A stretch of DNA of 64,000 bases. Source: Amphiduros pacificus. Lineage: Eukaryota > Annelida > Polychaeta > Phyllodocida > Hesionidae. Of the stretch, positions 49,786 through 62,005 are shown piece after piece (position 1 is the stretch's first letter; each line of letters begins with the position of its first letter). Under the pieces are notes generated by a model. It worked only from the letters and a program-made list of their open reading frames with translations. It was not told the DNA's origin and searched no databases. The position numbers were made by a program, and so were the translations under genes. Location of the stretch: NCBI GenBank assembly GCA_949316495.1, contig OX439008.1:41189822-41253821 (forward strand), in the 5' to 3' direction.

Positions 49786-49968
49786 GAGAATTAGACCCTA
49801 GTCAAATATGACTATACGTCTGAGCCTATTAGACACTAGTCAAACATAGCAATCGGCCTGAGAGTTTCAGACGCTAATCAAATATAACCATTAGTTTGAA
49901 TGTAGTGGACACTTGTAAAATATAACCACAAGAATTAGACGCTAATCATATATAACTGTGATCTAAGA
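49786..49968. repeat. Degenerate tandem array of about 46 bp, 4-5 units
   Basis: Successive units share an AGAC(C/G)CTA(G/A)TCAAATAT core, with variants AGACACTAGTCAAACAT, AGACGCTAATCAAATAT, GGACACTTGTAAAATAT and AGACGCTAATCATATAT, each followed by AACCAT- or AACTGT-like blocks. Divergence is high, so the array is old. Confidence 0.65.
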
Positions 49969-50040
49969 GTACAAATCATAAATCAAAATTAAGAGAAGAT
50001 AACATGGTTAGATATATTTATGCATATATGTCTCTAAATC

Positions 50041-50707
50041 CGGTCAGAGGGAGGAGAAGGCTCTAATACAGCCAGAGAGTAAAATGTGAATCAGCGATGC
50101 CGGGCGGAGGGTCCCCCTGCCCGCTTGAGAGGCTGCCGGCTCGGCGCAGCCAGTGGCATTGTGGCTATGTCAACATGAGCTTGTCTTTCTGACACGCACC
50201 ACTGTGCCTGGAGACATATATGTACCAGCAAATGCTGCACCGCAAACACAACCAGCCCACCATCTGTAATAACACAACAGGACAGTGAACTCACAAAGGG
50301 AGACCAACCCCATGCTCAACTCCTCTGGCAGTTTGTCAAGTTTATAATTATTGATTTAAAAAAAAGAAACTTTTTGACATGAAATGACTTGGATATCTTT
50401 CCAGGTGAACACGGTTTGTTAAGGTGAGCAATGGAACGTTGGTGATGAGCACAGGAGATCTGAGACTGATATGAGCAGCTCATCCCGGGACTCCTTGGTT
50501 AGGCCCCTAGACCTCCTCTCTCCAAGCCGAAGGCGATAATAGGGGTCCGATGCCGAGCCAACAGTTACTAAGGAATATATGTAGCTCCTCCTTTAATCCA
50601 TCTTATGTAATGTGTCAAACTACGCCATAAGGATATACCTGTATGTGAGCAAAAGGTTATTAATGTGAATGGATTAACGTATTCTGGATTAACCACCTGC
50701 CTGAAGT
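50041..50707 (+). promoter_or_regulatory. Probable promoter / 5' leader region of the receptor gene
   Basis: This stretch precedes the start codon of exon 1. A GC-rich block at 50,097-50,170 (GCCGGGCGGAGGGTC, GGCTGCCGGCTCGGCGC) stands out from the AT-rich surroundings. Close to the start codon there are two GGATTAA sites (50,671-50,677 and 50,686-50,692), the core bound by K50 (Otx/Pitx-type) homeodomains, and one CACCTG E-box (50,694-50,699). No TATA box with clear spacing was seen and the transcription start is unknown. Assignment as promoter is inference from position and composition. Confidence 0.35.
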
Positions 50708-50796
50708 ATGGGGATAGCAAGGCGGTGGGGTACTTTCATTTTCCTAGTTCTGCACAGCATCTCTGTATTGGCAACCACAGCTAAGAAGTTTGATGG
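50708..50796 (+). CDS. Cys-loop ligand-gated ion channel subunit, exon 1 (signal peptide)
   Basis: Encodes 29 residues plus two bases of the next codon. The peptide is a typical secretory signal: start MGIARRW, hydrophobic core FIFLVL followed by SISVLA, and a likely cleavage site after VLA or ATTA, followed by KKFD. The start is supported by an in-frame TGA at 50,702-50,704 directly upstream and by a strong start context (A at -3, G at +4). The exon ends at GG|GTAAGT, a near-perfect donor, leaving phase 2. That phase matches the acceptor of the exon at 61,920. Small vertebrate glycine-receptor genes likewise put the signal peptide in its own first exon. Exon 1 alone could belong to any secreted protein; the link to exon 2 rests on strand, order and phase. 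An extra exon between them is possible. Confidence 0.6.
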
Positions 50797-52544
50797 GTAA
50801 GTTTATATTTGTTACATAATAAGCACTTGTCTTATTAGTCCTATCAATTAAATGCTGTGCTATGTACACGCTTCCTGATATACTTGTGCATAAGCATGCA
50901 CTTGCTAAAAAAACACCCACAAGCTTAAAATGAATGGCTTAGAGAAGATTTGGCCACTAATGTTTTTATGTAGTCTCATAGCCTTTCTTTGTATATTGAC
51001 AACTTGTGTCTGTGAAGTCATGTTATTTACTGAGAGTTTACTGACTGCTTGCTTGTTTGAATGATGGAAATTACCTGTTACAAGACCCCGTAGAATCCCG
51101 TCGGGAGCAATTACCTGATAATGAGAATGTGTGTAGCCACCGACGTCTCATACCAAGCAAAGGTTAAATCTCCCTTGACTATTGCCGTAACTCTGCAATC
51201 TCCTGCAATGAAAGCGCCACGAAGGTTGCACAGCAAACCTTGTCAATTCCCCACAATGGTTTGTCCCATAACCCACAATGTTGGCTTGAAGCCGTGCTCA
51301 CTGGTGCATACAGGAAGCTGATCACAAGAAAAACCAACGTGTTTTCACACCTCCAGATACCTTCGCACACCCATAATGAGTATTGATCTCACATACATGT
51401 ACAAAAATATTGCCTAATATCTCGGCGTCAGTATAATTCAGACACTTCCCTAAAGATAAAATGAAAAAAACAAAATCACATTCAAACGAACCTGCAACAC
51501 TTTGGAGCTGAATTCAACTAAATGATATTGACCCCATGCTTTTTGTATATTTTTTCTTAAAGCTTTAAGAATACAGACATTGTATATTCTAACTTTATTT
51601 ATTTTTGTGGTCTTCATTCAGGTATGAGTAATGTGTTAATTGCATCATCAAAGGCCAGCATATGGTAGATGTTGTGCTCTGTGTCAATACAGAGCGGGCT
51701 TATTGTTATATTCATCAGCACTGGCAGGCTGCATGAAGCCTTGTAGCGCTATGCATGCAGATAAAAGACAGGCTTCTTCCAGCTACCGATTTCTTCTTTT
51801 TCTCTAGTTCATGAACATGCACTGGTAAAGTTTACAACTATTGCTTAATGTTCAAGGTAATATTGTGTCATATTACGCTTGCCTAGTGATATTACCTGAG
51901 ACCATTGCCCTATGGTTATGTTAGTACGCTAGTCAAATAATATCAATATTATCTAATAACACAGATTTGCCTACAGATGTTGTCATGTCCATGTATGTGT
52001 CCTGATGAGCCCAATATATACCAAACCACATAACATCTAGGTCAGTCATATCGATTTACAGTTACATATATCGTCAATGAAATGTTTGACTTTTTACACT
52101 GATTTTTTTATTTCATAACTGCACCCTAACATGGCATTTATACAATTATATTATATGAATATTTCAGTATGAAAAGTGGTGATAAAAGACCATCATTTCC
52201 TTTGATGCTCAGCAAAAACAACATATTCTTTCCATTTTCTTAGAAATCTTGTGGGCACATACTGGCTAGAGTTTCATGCCATGATGGTCAGTGTAAGATT
52301 ACAACCAGAATATGTGAATCTTGGCTTTGCCAGTACTAGTGCCATCTTGATTGTCCTGTCCGAAAAAGAGTAACCTTCTTAAACGAATTTTAGAAAGGAA
52401 TTATTATTGAAATTATAAATTCATGTTATCTTTAGTGGATGTTTCAAAATGAACAAATATTTCTATTTCTACTTGAAAAAAGTCAGTTTCCATCTGCAAA
52501 ATATATTTGATTAATTTACCATTGTACTTTAGTGACCTAATAAC

Positions 52545-52965
52545 CCAGCTAGTCAAGACAATATCGTCCTGTAGTATGCCGGTAAGAATTTCCCATTATC
52601 CTGGGAGATAGCTATACTTCCCAGTTTGTTCTTCCCACGATCATCCCATGATCATCCCATGATCATCCCATGATCATCCCATGATCAGCATGATCAAGTG
52701 GCAGCTATCTTTGTCAGTATGGAGATCCCATTACCCATAGTGCTTGCTGGACTAGCCAGTCTCATGATCTCATGAGCCAGCGTGCTAGCTACAATTACCA
52801 GTATAAATCTCCCATGTTCCGGGGTGAATGCTACTCTTGGAGATCATCCCGTGGTTCGTTATGCTTGCTGGACTTGCCAATATGATGATTGCACAAATGG
52901 CTTTTCATTCCAGCCACAATTACCAATGTGAATATCCCATGCTGTGTTGTAGCAGACTGTTGCAG
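52545..52965. repeat. Degenerate ~120-bp tandem repeat with an embedded 11-bp array
   Basis: GCTTGCTGGACTAGCCA at 52,742 recurs as GCTTGCTGGACTTGCCA at 52,862, and each is followed by CACAATTACCA- or TACAATTACCA-type blocks and (A)TCTCCCATG or (A)TATCCCATG. A more diverged relative precedes them from about 52,545. Between them, 52,636-52,690 is five copies of GATCATCCCAT, rich in the palindrome TGATCA. Confidence 0.65.
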
Positions 52966-52969
52966 CAAG

Positions 52970-52972
<3 letters not shown>

Positions 52973-53052
<80 letters not shown>
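52973..53052. repeat. (TA)n microsatellite, 80 bp
   Basis: Pure TA run directly joined on its right to dispersed repeat family C. Confidence 0.97.
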
Positions 53053-53054
<2 letters not shown>

Positions 53055-53155
53055 AATGCTAACTGCCACTGCAACAAGGAGGATTTAGGATTTCACCCAG
53101 CTAGAAAGTTTCTATGCCCCTGCTTCCCAGCTATGTACTAGATAATAGTAGTTAA
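53053..53155 (+). repeat. Dispersed repeat family C, copy 1
   Basis: Begins CCAATGCTAACTGCCACTGC, then GAGGATTT, TTTCACCCAGCTAG, CTATGCCCCTGCTT and ends ACTAGATAATAGTAGTTAA. It matches 57,116-57,205 in the same orientation with several small differences and an extra block. Both copies have a long (TA)n directly at the left edge. Confidence 0.75.
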
Positions 53156-53596
53156 AATCCTGATGTGTAAGCTTCCTTTATAGATCCCCTATTAGATACA
53201 CAACTGTTATAATGGAGATACTTGTGACATAGCAAACATGATCTCCTATCCAGATATTCATCAAATGACCAATTTAAACTGTACATATAAATGCTTATAA
53301 AGACATAAGTTTCCGGTCAAATATGAAGTGAATTCTAATTTAATATTTTTTTGATTATTAATAAAATACCAAAAAGCAGGTCATTCTTTTGGAATTTTCG
53401 ACGATTACTTACTCATTCTTGATATTTTTTACTGTTTTGTGAAGTTATCAACAAATCAGAAACACTCAATAATACTTAGTTAAGATTTATTAAATCAAAA
53501 GTTTTACCTCTACCGTTTCCACAGCTTAATAAGAGAGGGCTCCAGACATGGGCTACTTTTGTTGTAAATTTATTTCTATAGTTATTATCGGTAAAC

Positions 53597-53601
<5 letters not shown>

Positions 53602-53650
<49 letters not shown>
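53602..53650. repeat. (TA)n microsatellite, about 50 bp
   Basis: Pure TA run in intron 1. Flanks do not match repeat family C. Confidence 0.95.
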
Positions 53651-53652
<2 letters not shown>

Positions 53653-54418
53653 TCCATTATTATTTGAGATTATACTCACAGGAAATGAATATCATGCATA
53701 CGTTTTCATAATTGACATATTATATTTTAAATGTTGAACCTTTGCGCATTATTGATTGACACACGGTGCAACTACAGACAACCACCTTTCACCAACCAAT
53801 CCTTTTTAAATATCGTCCACCACAAACAAGCCTGGTTCCATTTCATTACGATTTACATTCCCCGATGAAAATCTTGATCAGTTTATTTAAGCAGGGGTTC
53901 TTGATGTGTTTGGGTTCAGATGATTATTCAAGTGCGAGATCTCGTGAGATATGCGATAATTGTATTAGTCATGGTCAGGGGCAGACAGCTCTGTGTGCAC
54001 TTCACATTGGATTTGCCAGAATGAGGATACTCAATGTGGCAAGCCAATCTTTAATTCAAAGATATATCGCCACATAGCTCCGCTGGAAGCGTCTTCTGGG
54101 ACAGAACCGGCTTTCTAAAAAAATATTGCAATTCAAAGAAATCAGATCAAAAGTAGATTGTATTTTTTTGTTTTGGTGCAATCCTTTCTCATTTCCATTA
54201 ATCAACCAGAATCGAGTTGAGAATTTAACTGATAACTATTCACAATGACTTCAGATCTGTGTAGATTTGAGCACGCATATAAAGGTTCCGGCCAAAATAT
54301 CAATCGATGCGCTTCCACTATATGGCCCCTTAGAAAATTGTTAGTATATAAAGATTAGGAATGCCAAAAAAATGGAGCATTTATAAATGTATGAAAAAAA
54401 ATAAATTAAGCCATGAAG

Positions 54419-54565
54419 TGGTGTGGCTGAGGAGGTTGTGTGTGGGCGTACCGTACTGTGGCTGTGGGTTTGTGCTCACTCCTTGCACTTCGCCATTGTT
54501 GTCTATTTTGTGCTTGACACTGTCTGATGACGTCACAGGTCTGAGATGAGTGCTGCTCAGCAAAT
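54419..54565 (+). mobile_element. Possible tRNA-derived SINE fragment
   Basis: TGGCTGAGGAGG (54,424-54,435) resembles a polymerase III A box of the leucine-tRNA type, and GTGGGTTTGTGCTCACTCC about 45 bp on could be a decayed B box. A GC-richer core follows up to GATGACGTCACAGG. Both boxes are imperfect and no second copy was found here, so the call is weak. Confidence 0.3.
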
Positions 54566-55846
54566 ACGGGCCAAGTGAGTTATTCCATCTACAATCTTTA
54601 CAAAAAATGTCTCCCTGAGAACTTTTCCTTTTTAAATTCACCTTTGAGTTGTATTCATTACTCTATAACCCACAAATCCCGAAAAAAAAGATTTATTTCA
54701 TCTGAGTAATCCTCCAAGTTAAGTAAATTGATATCTAGAAGTGCAATATTGTCTCATTATTCTCAATATATTTGTTTTCTCTCTCAGAGAAGAAGGAGTA
54801 TTCTAGAAATGAGATCATGCGATCATTATGTAAGCAATATAACTAGAGACTATTTCCCATAAACCACAGGATATCATGCTGTTAGCTTTACAAATAGTGA
54901 TATGCTTTTGATATTATTGTTGATTCTCAAATACGTAATATAATTCTCAAATATTCTCATATCTATATCAACAAAGTATATATTACTTTTGAATCAATAT
55001 TTTTGGGTTTACATACTACATTGTAACCAAGTGTATGATTTGGACATTTTAATTTTATGTATTCCATTAGCACAAGCATATTCTTCTTCATGATATGTTT
55101 TCCAAGATGACCATTAATATTTGTGCAACGTGGTCACAAATATTATTCTTAATTATCTATCTATCCTCTGATACAGCTATCCTTTACGCTTAATAAAGAT
55201 TGTCAGCTTACGGAGATGGCAGGGAAATATTGCACTTCTACAATTTCTCTGCTGTGCTTAACACCTGAATGTTGATCAAAATCTCATAATAACCGAATTA
55301 CTTGTGAACACTGATTATCTTTGTACAAACTTTGTAAATATCTCCAATATTGACCCAAAGTATTCAAAGATATTAAATTTAATTAGTGTATTTGATAAAT
55401 TGTGCTACAATTGTGCTACATATATATGAATATATATAAAGAAATATAAATATATATATACATATATATATTGCACTTTTTATGTTAATTCCTTTTACAT
55501 GTACATGTTGTGCAAATATCTTATACAACTCACATTGATTTGATAAAATGTTCCATTTATTAAATAATTTATTAAATTGATATATCGCCTAATATATGAT
55601 ATCATTGTAGATGTACCATTTTTGTGATGACAGCTTTATATGATTCCTTTATAATTATTGTATATATATACGATGTGTACAAGAAACTTAATAATTTGAC
55701 AAAGGTTTCTTTGATAAAATGTGAAAAAGGTCTATTCAATGTAAAGTTTTAACTATTAGATTTTAACACGATTTGATCAGATTAAACCTTACCTCTTATT
55801 TGATAGCATTTATATTCCAATTACATTTGTGATGGCGGTATATATG

Positions 55847-56300
55847 TTCCCATGTCCGACTTTTAGATCCCAGTCTTTATGTTCCTGTGTTATATGAGCA
55901 CAGTCTATATGTTTGCATGTCCCTCTATAGGATCACAGTCTATAGATTCCCGTGGTCTTCTGTTGTACCACATTTTTCATCCATGACTTTATATAAGACC
56001 AGGGTTCCCATGTCCGATTATAAGATCACAGTCTACATGTTCCCCTGTTTGTTATCTGTTTCCATGGCCATCTGTAAGACCACAGTCTATAGGTTCCAAT
56101 TGCCTTTTGTAAGATCACAATCGTGTCAGTATACAAGATTATAGTCTATATGTTCCCACGTCCGACAATAATATGCTTGTCTATATGTTCCCATGGCCTT
56201 TATAAGATTACCGTCTTTACATTCCTATGGCTTTCTGTAAGATCACAGTCTAAATGTTCCCATGACCTTTTATAAGATTCCACTCTTTTTCAGTCATGAC
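55847..56300. repeat. Degenerate 35-bp minisatellite, about 12-13 units
   Basis: Units follow the pattern GTTCCCATGTCCG then ATTATAAGATCACAG then TCTATAT, about 35 bp each with indels of a few bases. Most units keep GTTCCCATG and (A)GATCACAGTCTA. Moderate divergence indicates an older array. It lies in intron 1. Confidence 0.85.
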
Positions 56301-57002
56301 CTTATTTATGAGCACGGGACTTTCAGGGCTTACTATATGATCACAGTGCAGGAACTCAAAGCGCGGAAATACATTAATACATATAGTATACATCGCACAA
56401 GGGTAGGATCTCACATTGCACATGAGCTGACACAAGAGAGCTGGTAGAAACATGAGATGAGAGTGATATTTGATAAACATACATTGATGCTATAGATCTG
56501 ATGAAGTTCAATATCCTGGCAGAATGATCCACAGATAAATGATGAGTGACATAATCTTTTGTTGAGTGGCTGTATGACAATTTGGGATCATGAGATATGC
56601 ATATACCCACATCTCAATGATACATTTTACATGAAGCTTAAATGTGAATGATTATGAGCAAGATGAAGATTGTGTAATCTAATATGATATATGATATCAC
56701 GGAGACTGATGTTTGAGTGCAAATATCTCCAGGAAGGAAACTCTCCTCATATACCAAGATATAATGAAATTAGTTTTTCTGAAAATAACCTGGACTATCT
56801 CAATACAAAAAAACATGAGAGGATTAAGAGGCAGTTCTATGGAAAGAAGAAGTGAAATTTGAGAGAGGTGATATAGGCTTATTCTGAAAACTAATTAATA
56901 ATTTGTTAGTATTTAATTATCACACTCAATGTAATGCAATGTGACGAATGGTTGCCAAGAATAGCAATTGGTTAACTACTTTTTAAATGGTGCACATCAC
57001 CA

Positions 57003-57112
<110 letters not shown>

Positions 57113-57115
57113 AAT

Positions 57116-57205
57116 CCAATGCTAACTCCCACTGCACAATGAGGATTTCACCCAACTATTCCTATGTCCCTGCTTACTTTCTACTTACTAGATAAAAGTA
57201 GTTAA
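57116..57205 (+). repeat. Dispersed repeat family C, copy 2
   Basis: Begins CCAATGCTAACTCCCACTGC, continues GAGGATTTCACCCAACTA, TATGTCCCTGCTTAC and ends ACTAGATAAAAGTAGTTAA. Same order and orientation as 53,053-53,155, and the same junction with (TA)n. Confidence 0.75.
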
Positions 57206-59277
57206 TAATGTTCAGGAATACAATATCCACATGTATTATACTTTAGATCTGCAGAAAAATGTTAAATCAATACAGCTCTCTAATGCCAAATGTCAAATCA
57301 TCTTCAACCATAAATGAGGTCACCAGGGTAATGAGTTGAGAACTGAACATTTGTCCCTGCTTCAGTTTGACAACTCAACTAAGAGCACATTAAAATTGTA
57401 ATGAGAGTAGAAGGCGTTGCTGCATGCATCTTAGGCAGATCAATTAACCACCACGTGCCTCTATCCCAGGTGTTTTACCATATAATATACCATGTGTACT
57501 TTTATAATCTCTGTTTTATATATATATATATACCGGTGTAATTCCTATATATATATGTAATTCTAGATTAGAGAGACATCAAAAATATGTTTTGGTTCAA
57601 TGTTAATTCCAATATTTTCTAATCTGGTAAATGAGAATGAGTTTGTGCTAAGTTATGTTTGCCCAGATTTATTTGGACACTATTAATATCTAATGAGAAA
57701 GAAAGTGCTTCACACAAAAAATGCAGGAGCTACGTCGAGTGTGTACACGTTTGAATCTGTTGCACGTGAAATCCCATTTAGGAGCAGAAAAACGACAATG
57801 GCTCTCAAGCGGAAAAGGAATTAGACCGGAACTAGTATTTGAAGACAGATTAAACCTTATTTCTGTAGCTGGGGAAGTGGATGGGAGGTTATCGGTACCT
57901 TCACAGACTAGTTTAGGTGGAAAAGCAATATTTCCTCTGGGAAAACTCCCCTCACTGGTCTTAACTTGTCGTCAGCAAAATACAAAACACTACATGTGCA
58001 CACGAAACGAAACGAAGCAGCAGATTTGGTAGGATGTCGTTTTGTAGTCAAAGACAATAGTAATTATTACTCCAAGGTTAGATACTCAACATTAACATGG
58101 AGACAGTACTCTACTTCACCAGAATGATCATTATATGCCAACATTGAGACAATAACAATATATTCTTAGGAAAAGACATGCAAACCTGCAATATATGACT
58201 GCATTAAGACTGAGTTTGGAGGCTAAAATCCTGCTGTTACACAAACGGTTAAGCACATATTTTATTTTACAGTCAAAGGATGCTCCTTGTTGCTGGACCC
58301 ATTAAATCTCTGCCTGTTTTTTTAACAAATGCCGGTGGTGATATTACCGATGCATGATAAATATGAATGCACATTTAACCGTATATGAACACATACAATC
58401 TTCTACCCTGTACCATTCATAAAGACTGTGTCCCTCGACAATTTGTGAGAAGATATTAAAGAATCTGAGCATCTTTCTTCTGATTTTGTCTGTAGGAGGT
58501 GCTTACCGCCCATTGATCTTCTTTAGCCTTGCATTAACCTGTGTTCAGAAGGTAACAGATCGATCTCTTTTCCTTGATCTGACTCAAAAAGGACACAAAT
58601 ATTTCGCTCAGGGTCCATGACTTCGCTCTTAACGTCTTCACCTCTATGAGAACGAAATTATGTTGTTTTGGTTAAAAATAATTGATGTCAGGTTCCTTAG
58701 ACATATTTAGTTTTGTTTCTTCCACTCACAAGTGGGGACCGCATCTAGAGTTTAACCATGGTTGATATGGCATACATACAGGCGATTGTGGGTTACAATC
58801 GACTTTTTGGAATGATTTTAGTGCACTTCAGTTTCAGGTTTTGTGCACTTCCGGTATATGTTGTTTTAAATCGAGCAATATGCCGACCTGCAATCGGTCT
58901 ATGCAGAACTGCTGAGTGAATCCCCATCAATACATATGTGAACAAATTAACAGTGACTGGACAGCGTTCAAACAAATGATCAGAAACAAAACTGAAGAAA
59001 GATGTTGGGGTGATGTATCTCATTTGTTATATGACAGAACTATACATCACACCCTATCTGGAATGATCCATTCCCTCCATAGTGACACATTGACGCAGCT
59101 CTATGACGCTTTCTAGATATTAGTAGGAAGTTTCTATACCATGCCGTTGTGATTATAGTAATAAAAGGAAATTGGAATTTGCTAAAATAATGAACTTGTC
59201 CTTTCGAAAATTGTTTTCATTTTTACAGATTCAGCAAAAATTACTTGGATTGAGGTAAGCGCCAATATCACACAAAT

Positions 59278-59594
59278 AATAAATTGTGCTTGTCCAAGAG
59301 ATTTGGTAATGGCACGTGTTTGTTGCAGTAGACTGAAGATAATTACGCTCATAAAGCCAAATGTAGTGGTTTTTGTGATCAGATACCTTGTGAGATATCT
59401 GGGTTGTTAGACATAGATTCCAGACCATGTTATTATGATGATGGCAATAACGAGACAATATATCAAGAACAAATTGTGTTTGTTCTACTGATACTACTTT
59501 TTATGGCAAGTGTTTGATGCACAAGACAAAATAGAATTACATTCATAAAACAGAATTTTCTAATAATTGTGGTCAAATATCTCATGAGATATCT
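59278..59594. repeat. Diverged 190-bp tandem duplication
   Basis: The segment starting AATAAATTGTGCTTGT (59,278) recurs as AACAAATTGTGTTTGT (59,468). Shared blocks follow in order: GGCACGTGTTTG/GGCAAGTGTTTG, ATTACGCTCATAAA/ATTACATTCATAAA, TTGTGATCAGATA/TTGTGGTCAAATA, and GAGATATCTG. The second copy ends in a perfect 16-bp palindrome, ATATCTCATGAGATAT (59,577-59,592). Confidence 0.65.
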
Positions 59595-61190
59595 GATCAA
59601 AATATTTGATCCGGCAGAATAATTCAGAACTGTGTTTTATTGTGTACCTATATTCTCGTCTTCGTCAGAATATGTTAGGCCAAAAAAATAATAACCTTGT
59701 TCCCAAAAACGTGCCCCAATGTATAGGACAGGAGGTAGATTTTTATATTTACTTATTCTTTTGTTAAAAGTGATCAAATATGTGGAAAATGGATATATGT
59801 ATGTCTATAAATGAAATTTAAAATGTTTCTTTATACCTAGAATGTATCTTTTCACCTAGAAAGTAAAAAAAAACCTTTAGGTTAGCTGGTGGAAACTAGG
59901 GTAGGTAGCAATATCGGAAACAAGTTTCCTGTTTTAAGCCTTTAGAGAAGGGTCACAGGACATTGCCATGCTCTAACATCTGTGTTGGGTGTTCACTTAA
60001 CATTGCCATGTGCACAGTTTTGGCCATACACAGCTAGGTGCTCATTTATCATGCACCCTGCCACTAGTACACATATTTAAATATTTATCATTTTTTTGCG
60101 ATCAGTAATTGTTTTGTACACCACTCAATACGTGGTTCTTGTTTGAACTGTTACATAAAACATTACCGCTTATTGATCAGTAAACGAAGAATATTTGAAG
60201 AGGAAAAAATGGTGTTTATAGGTCACCATATAATGGGAACACACTATGCTCGATTAATTAGGTCATCTCGCCATGACAGAGAATAGAGATTCTGAAAAGT
60301 GATGAACTAATGAAGATAATAGACCTGACTTAACGGACATTTATCGAAAATCACTTGGAGTACTCTATTGATGAGCATAGTGCATTCCTTTGATTGTCTT
60401 TGTTCTGGATTTGATAGAATCTTTCCTGAATTTGATGGCATTTGTTCTGGGTTGTCCTGATAGTTGTTATGGTTAGATTGCTTATAAACATATTCTGACT
60501 GAAAGCTTCTTCTGAATATGCTGATAGCCTTAATAGGAAATCTCGTTTTAATTCTAAATGGGAATACCTTACATGACAGCAGAGCCAGGGCCAATTACAT
60601 CCATAAAGGTGTCGCTGTTGAATATGTGACAAATCACTTTTCCTGGTGCCCGGATGAACTTACAATAATGTACTTGACATGCTCGCTACTGGATACATGA
60701 GAATTAATTTCAAAGATGTAATGATTCCACTAAAACAGTTACCTGAATACTGTGATATCTGATTATTTACTAAGAAAAAATCTTTGTTAAATAATAATTA
60801 GGCAAAATGTCATCGTCGTTCACCACACCCTTGAGAGCTCCACTAATAAGCTTAAGTAGGTCTGCGCTAGTGGTCTGTTTTTATTATTCTATCTACCATA
60901 GTTCAGAGCTGGTAAAGCGGGGAATAATGTTCTGAGACTGGTTTGTAGCAGCCCCTGTTGCAATGTTTGGTACTTGGTGTTTCTGGTGTGAGAGAAAGCG
61001 ATGTCTGATGTTTGTGAAGGCTGAATAGGTTTGTTCAGGGTCCCATGTCTTCCGCTTCACTCACCAAATGCTTAGGATAGATCTGCAAGCTGTGCAATTC
61101 TCAAAACGGAACTAAACGCCGCTTACTCACCCTCCAGCTACCTAGGTGATGTCCCACACCATCATGCCGCAAAAGAAGCTGAAACCCCTA

Positions 61191-61770
61191 TTCATATTCC
61201 AAAGTCCTACACTCCTGTGATCCAGTCATGTCCACATTCTGATGCCCTTAAACTCCTGTGATCCAGTCATGTCCACATTCTAATGTCCTTAAACTCCTAT
61301 GATCCAGACATGTCCACATTCTGATGTCCTTAAACTCCTGTGATCCAGTCATGTCCACATTCTGATGTCCTTAAACTCCTGTGATCCAGTCATGTCCACA
61401 TTCTGATGTCCTTAAACTCCTGTGGTCCAGACATGTCCACATTCTGATGTCCTTAAACTCCTGTGATCCAGACATGTCCACATTCTGATGTCCTTAAATT
61501 CCTGTGATCTACATTTGTTCACATTCTGCTGTCCTACACTCCTATGATTCACATGTCCACATTATGATGTCCTACAATCCTTTGATCCACGCATGTCCAC
61601 ATTCTGATGTCCTACAATCCTTTGATCCATGCATATTCATATTCTGATGTCCTAAAACTCCTGTGATCCATGCATGTCCACACTTTAATGTCCTACACTC
61701 CTGTGATCCACGCATGCCCATATTTCAATATCCCACACTCTTGTGATCCATTCATCATTTTATTTTCCTG
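61191..61770. repeat. 41-bp minisatellite, about 14 units
   Basis: The unit is ACTCCTGTGATCCAGTCATG then TCCACATTCTGATGTCC then TTAA (41 bp). The left half is almost uniform; from about 61,500 units become diverged and shorter. The array ends about 150 bp before the acceptor of exon 2. Confidence 0.93.
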
Positions 61771-61919
61771 AAATACATTCTGTTTACATCTCAATACCCT
61801 ACTTTTATTTTTGTTGTTATCTATATTTCTTTAATTCCTTGATAATGAACCCATATATATCCTACATGATCATTCAGATTATTCTAATAGTCATCTTTCA
61901 CTAATATGGTGATTTTCAG

Positions 61920-62005
61920 CTTGAATTGCACGATGACAGAGTTTGTGGAGACGCTGCTTCACCGCCCGGGATATGATAGATCTGCTAGGCCTGGACTGGA
62001 CACAG
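61920..62005 (+). CDS. Cys-loop ligand-gated ion channel subunit, exon 2 (N-terminal extracellular helix)
   Basis: An 86-bp exon bounded by TTTTCAG| and |GTCAGT. With an incoming phase 2 it completes a Gly codon and encodes LNCTMTEFVETLLH then RPGYDRSARPGLDT, leaving phase 1 inside a Gly codon. Cys-loop receptors of the anion-channel group (glycine, GABA, glutamate-gated) have at this place an N-terminal helix of the form (D/E)FL..L(L)...GYD.R(I/L)RP.(F)G, and in vertebrate glycine-receptor genes an exon likewise ends just after this RP motif. NCT is a potential N-glycosylation site. The product would be a membrane channel subunit that opens to a neurotransmitter; the ligand cannot be told from this short piece. 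Later exons (beta sandwich, Cys loop, M1-M4) lie beyond the window. I saw no further exon up to 64,000. Confidence 0.75.

Noticed and set aside
52828-53088. 86-codon plus frame with Tyr-Ile repeats
   Set aside because: Translation of the (TA)n microsatellite and flanks. The same applies to the frames at 13,552-13,803 and 53,476-53,679.
57721-58032. 103-codon plus frame as a gene
   Set aside because: No recognisable domain, no splice or promoter context, and located in the large intron. Length alone is not enough.
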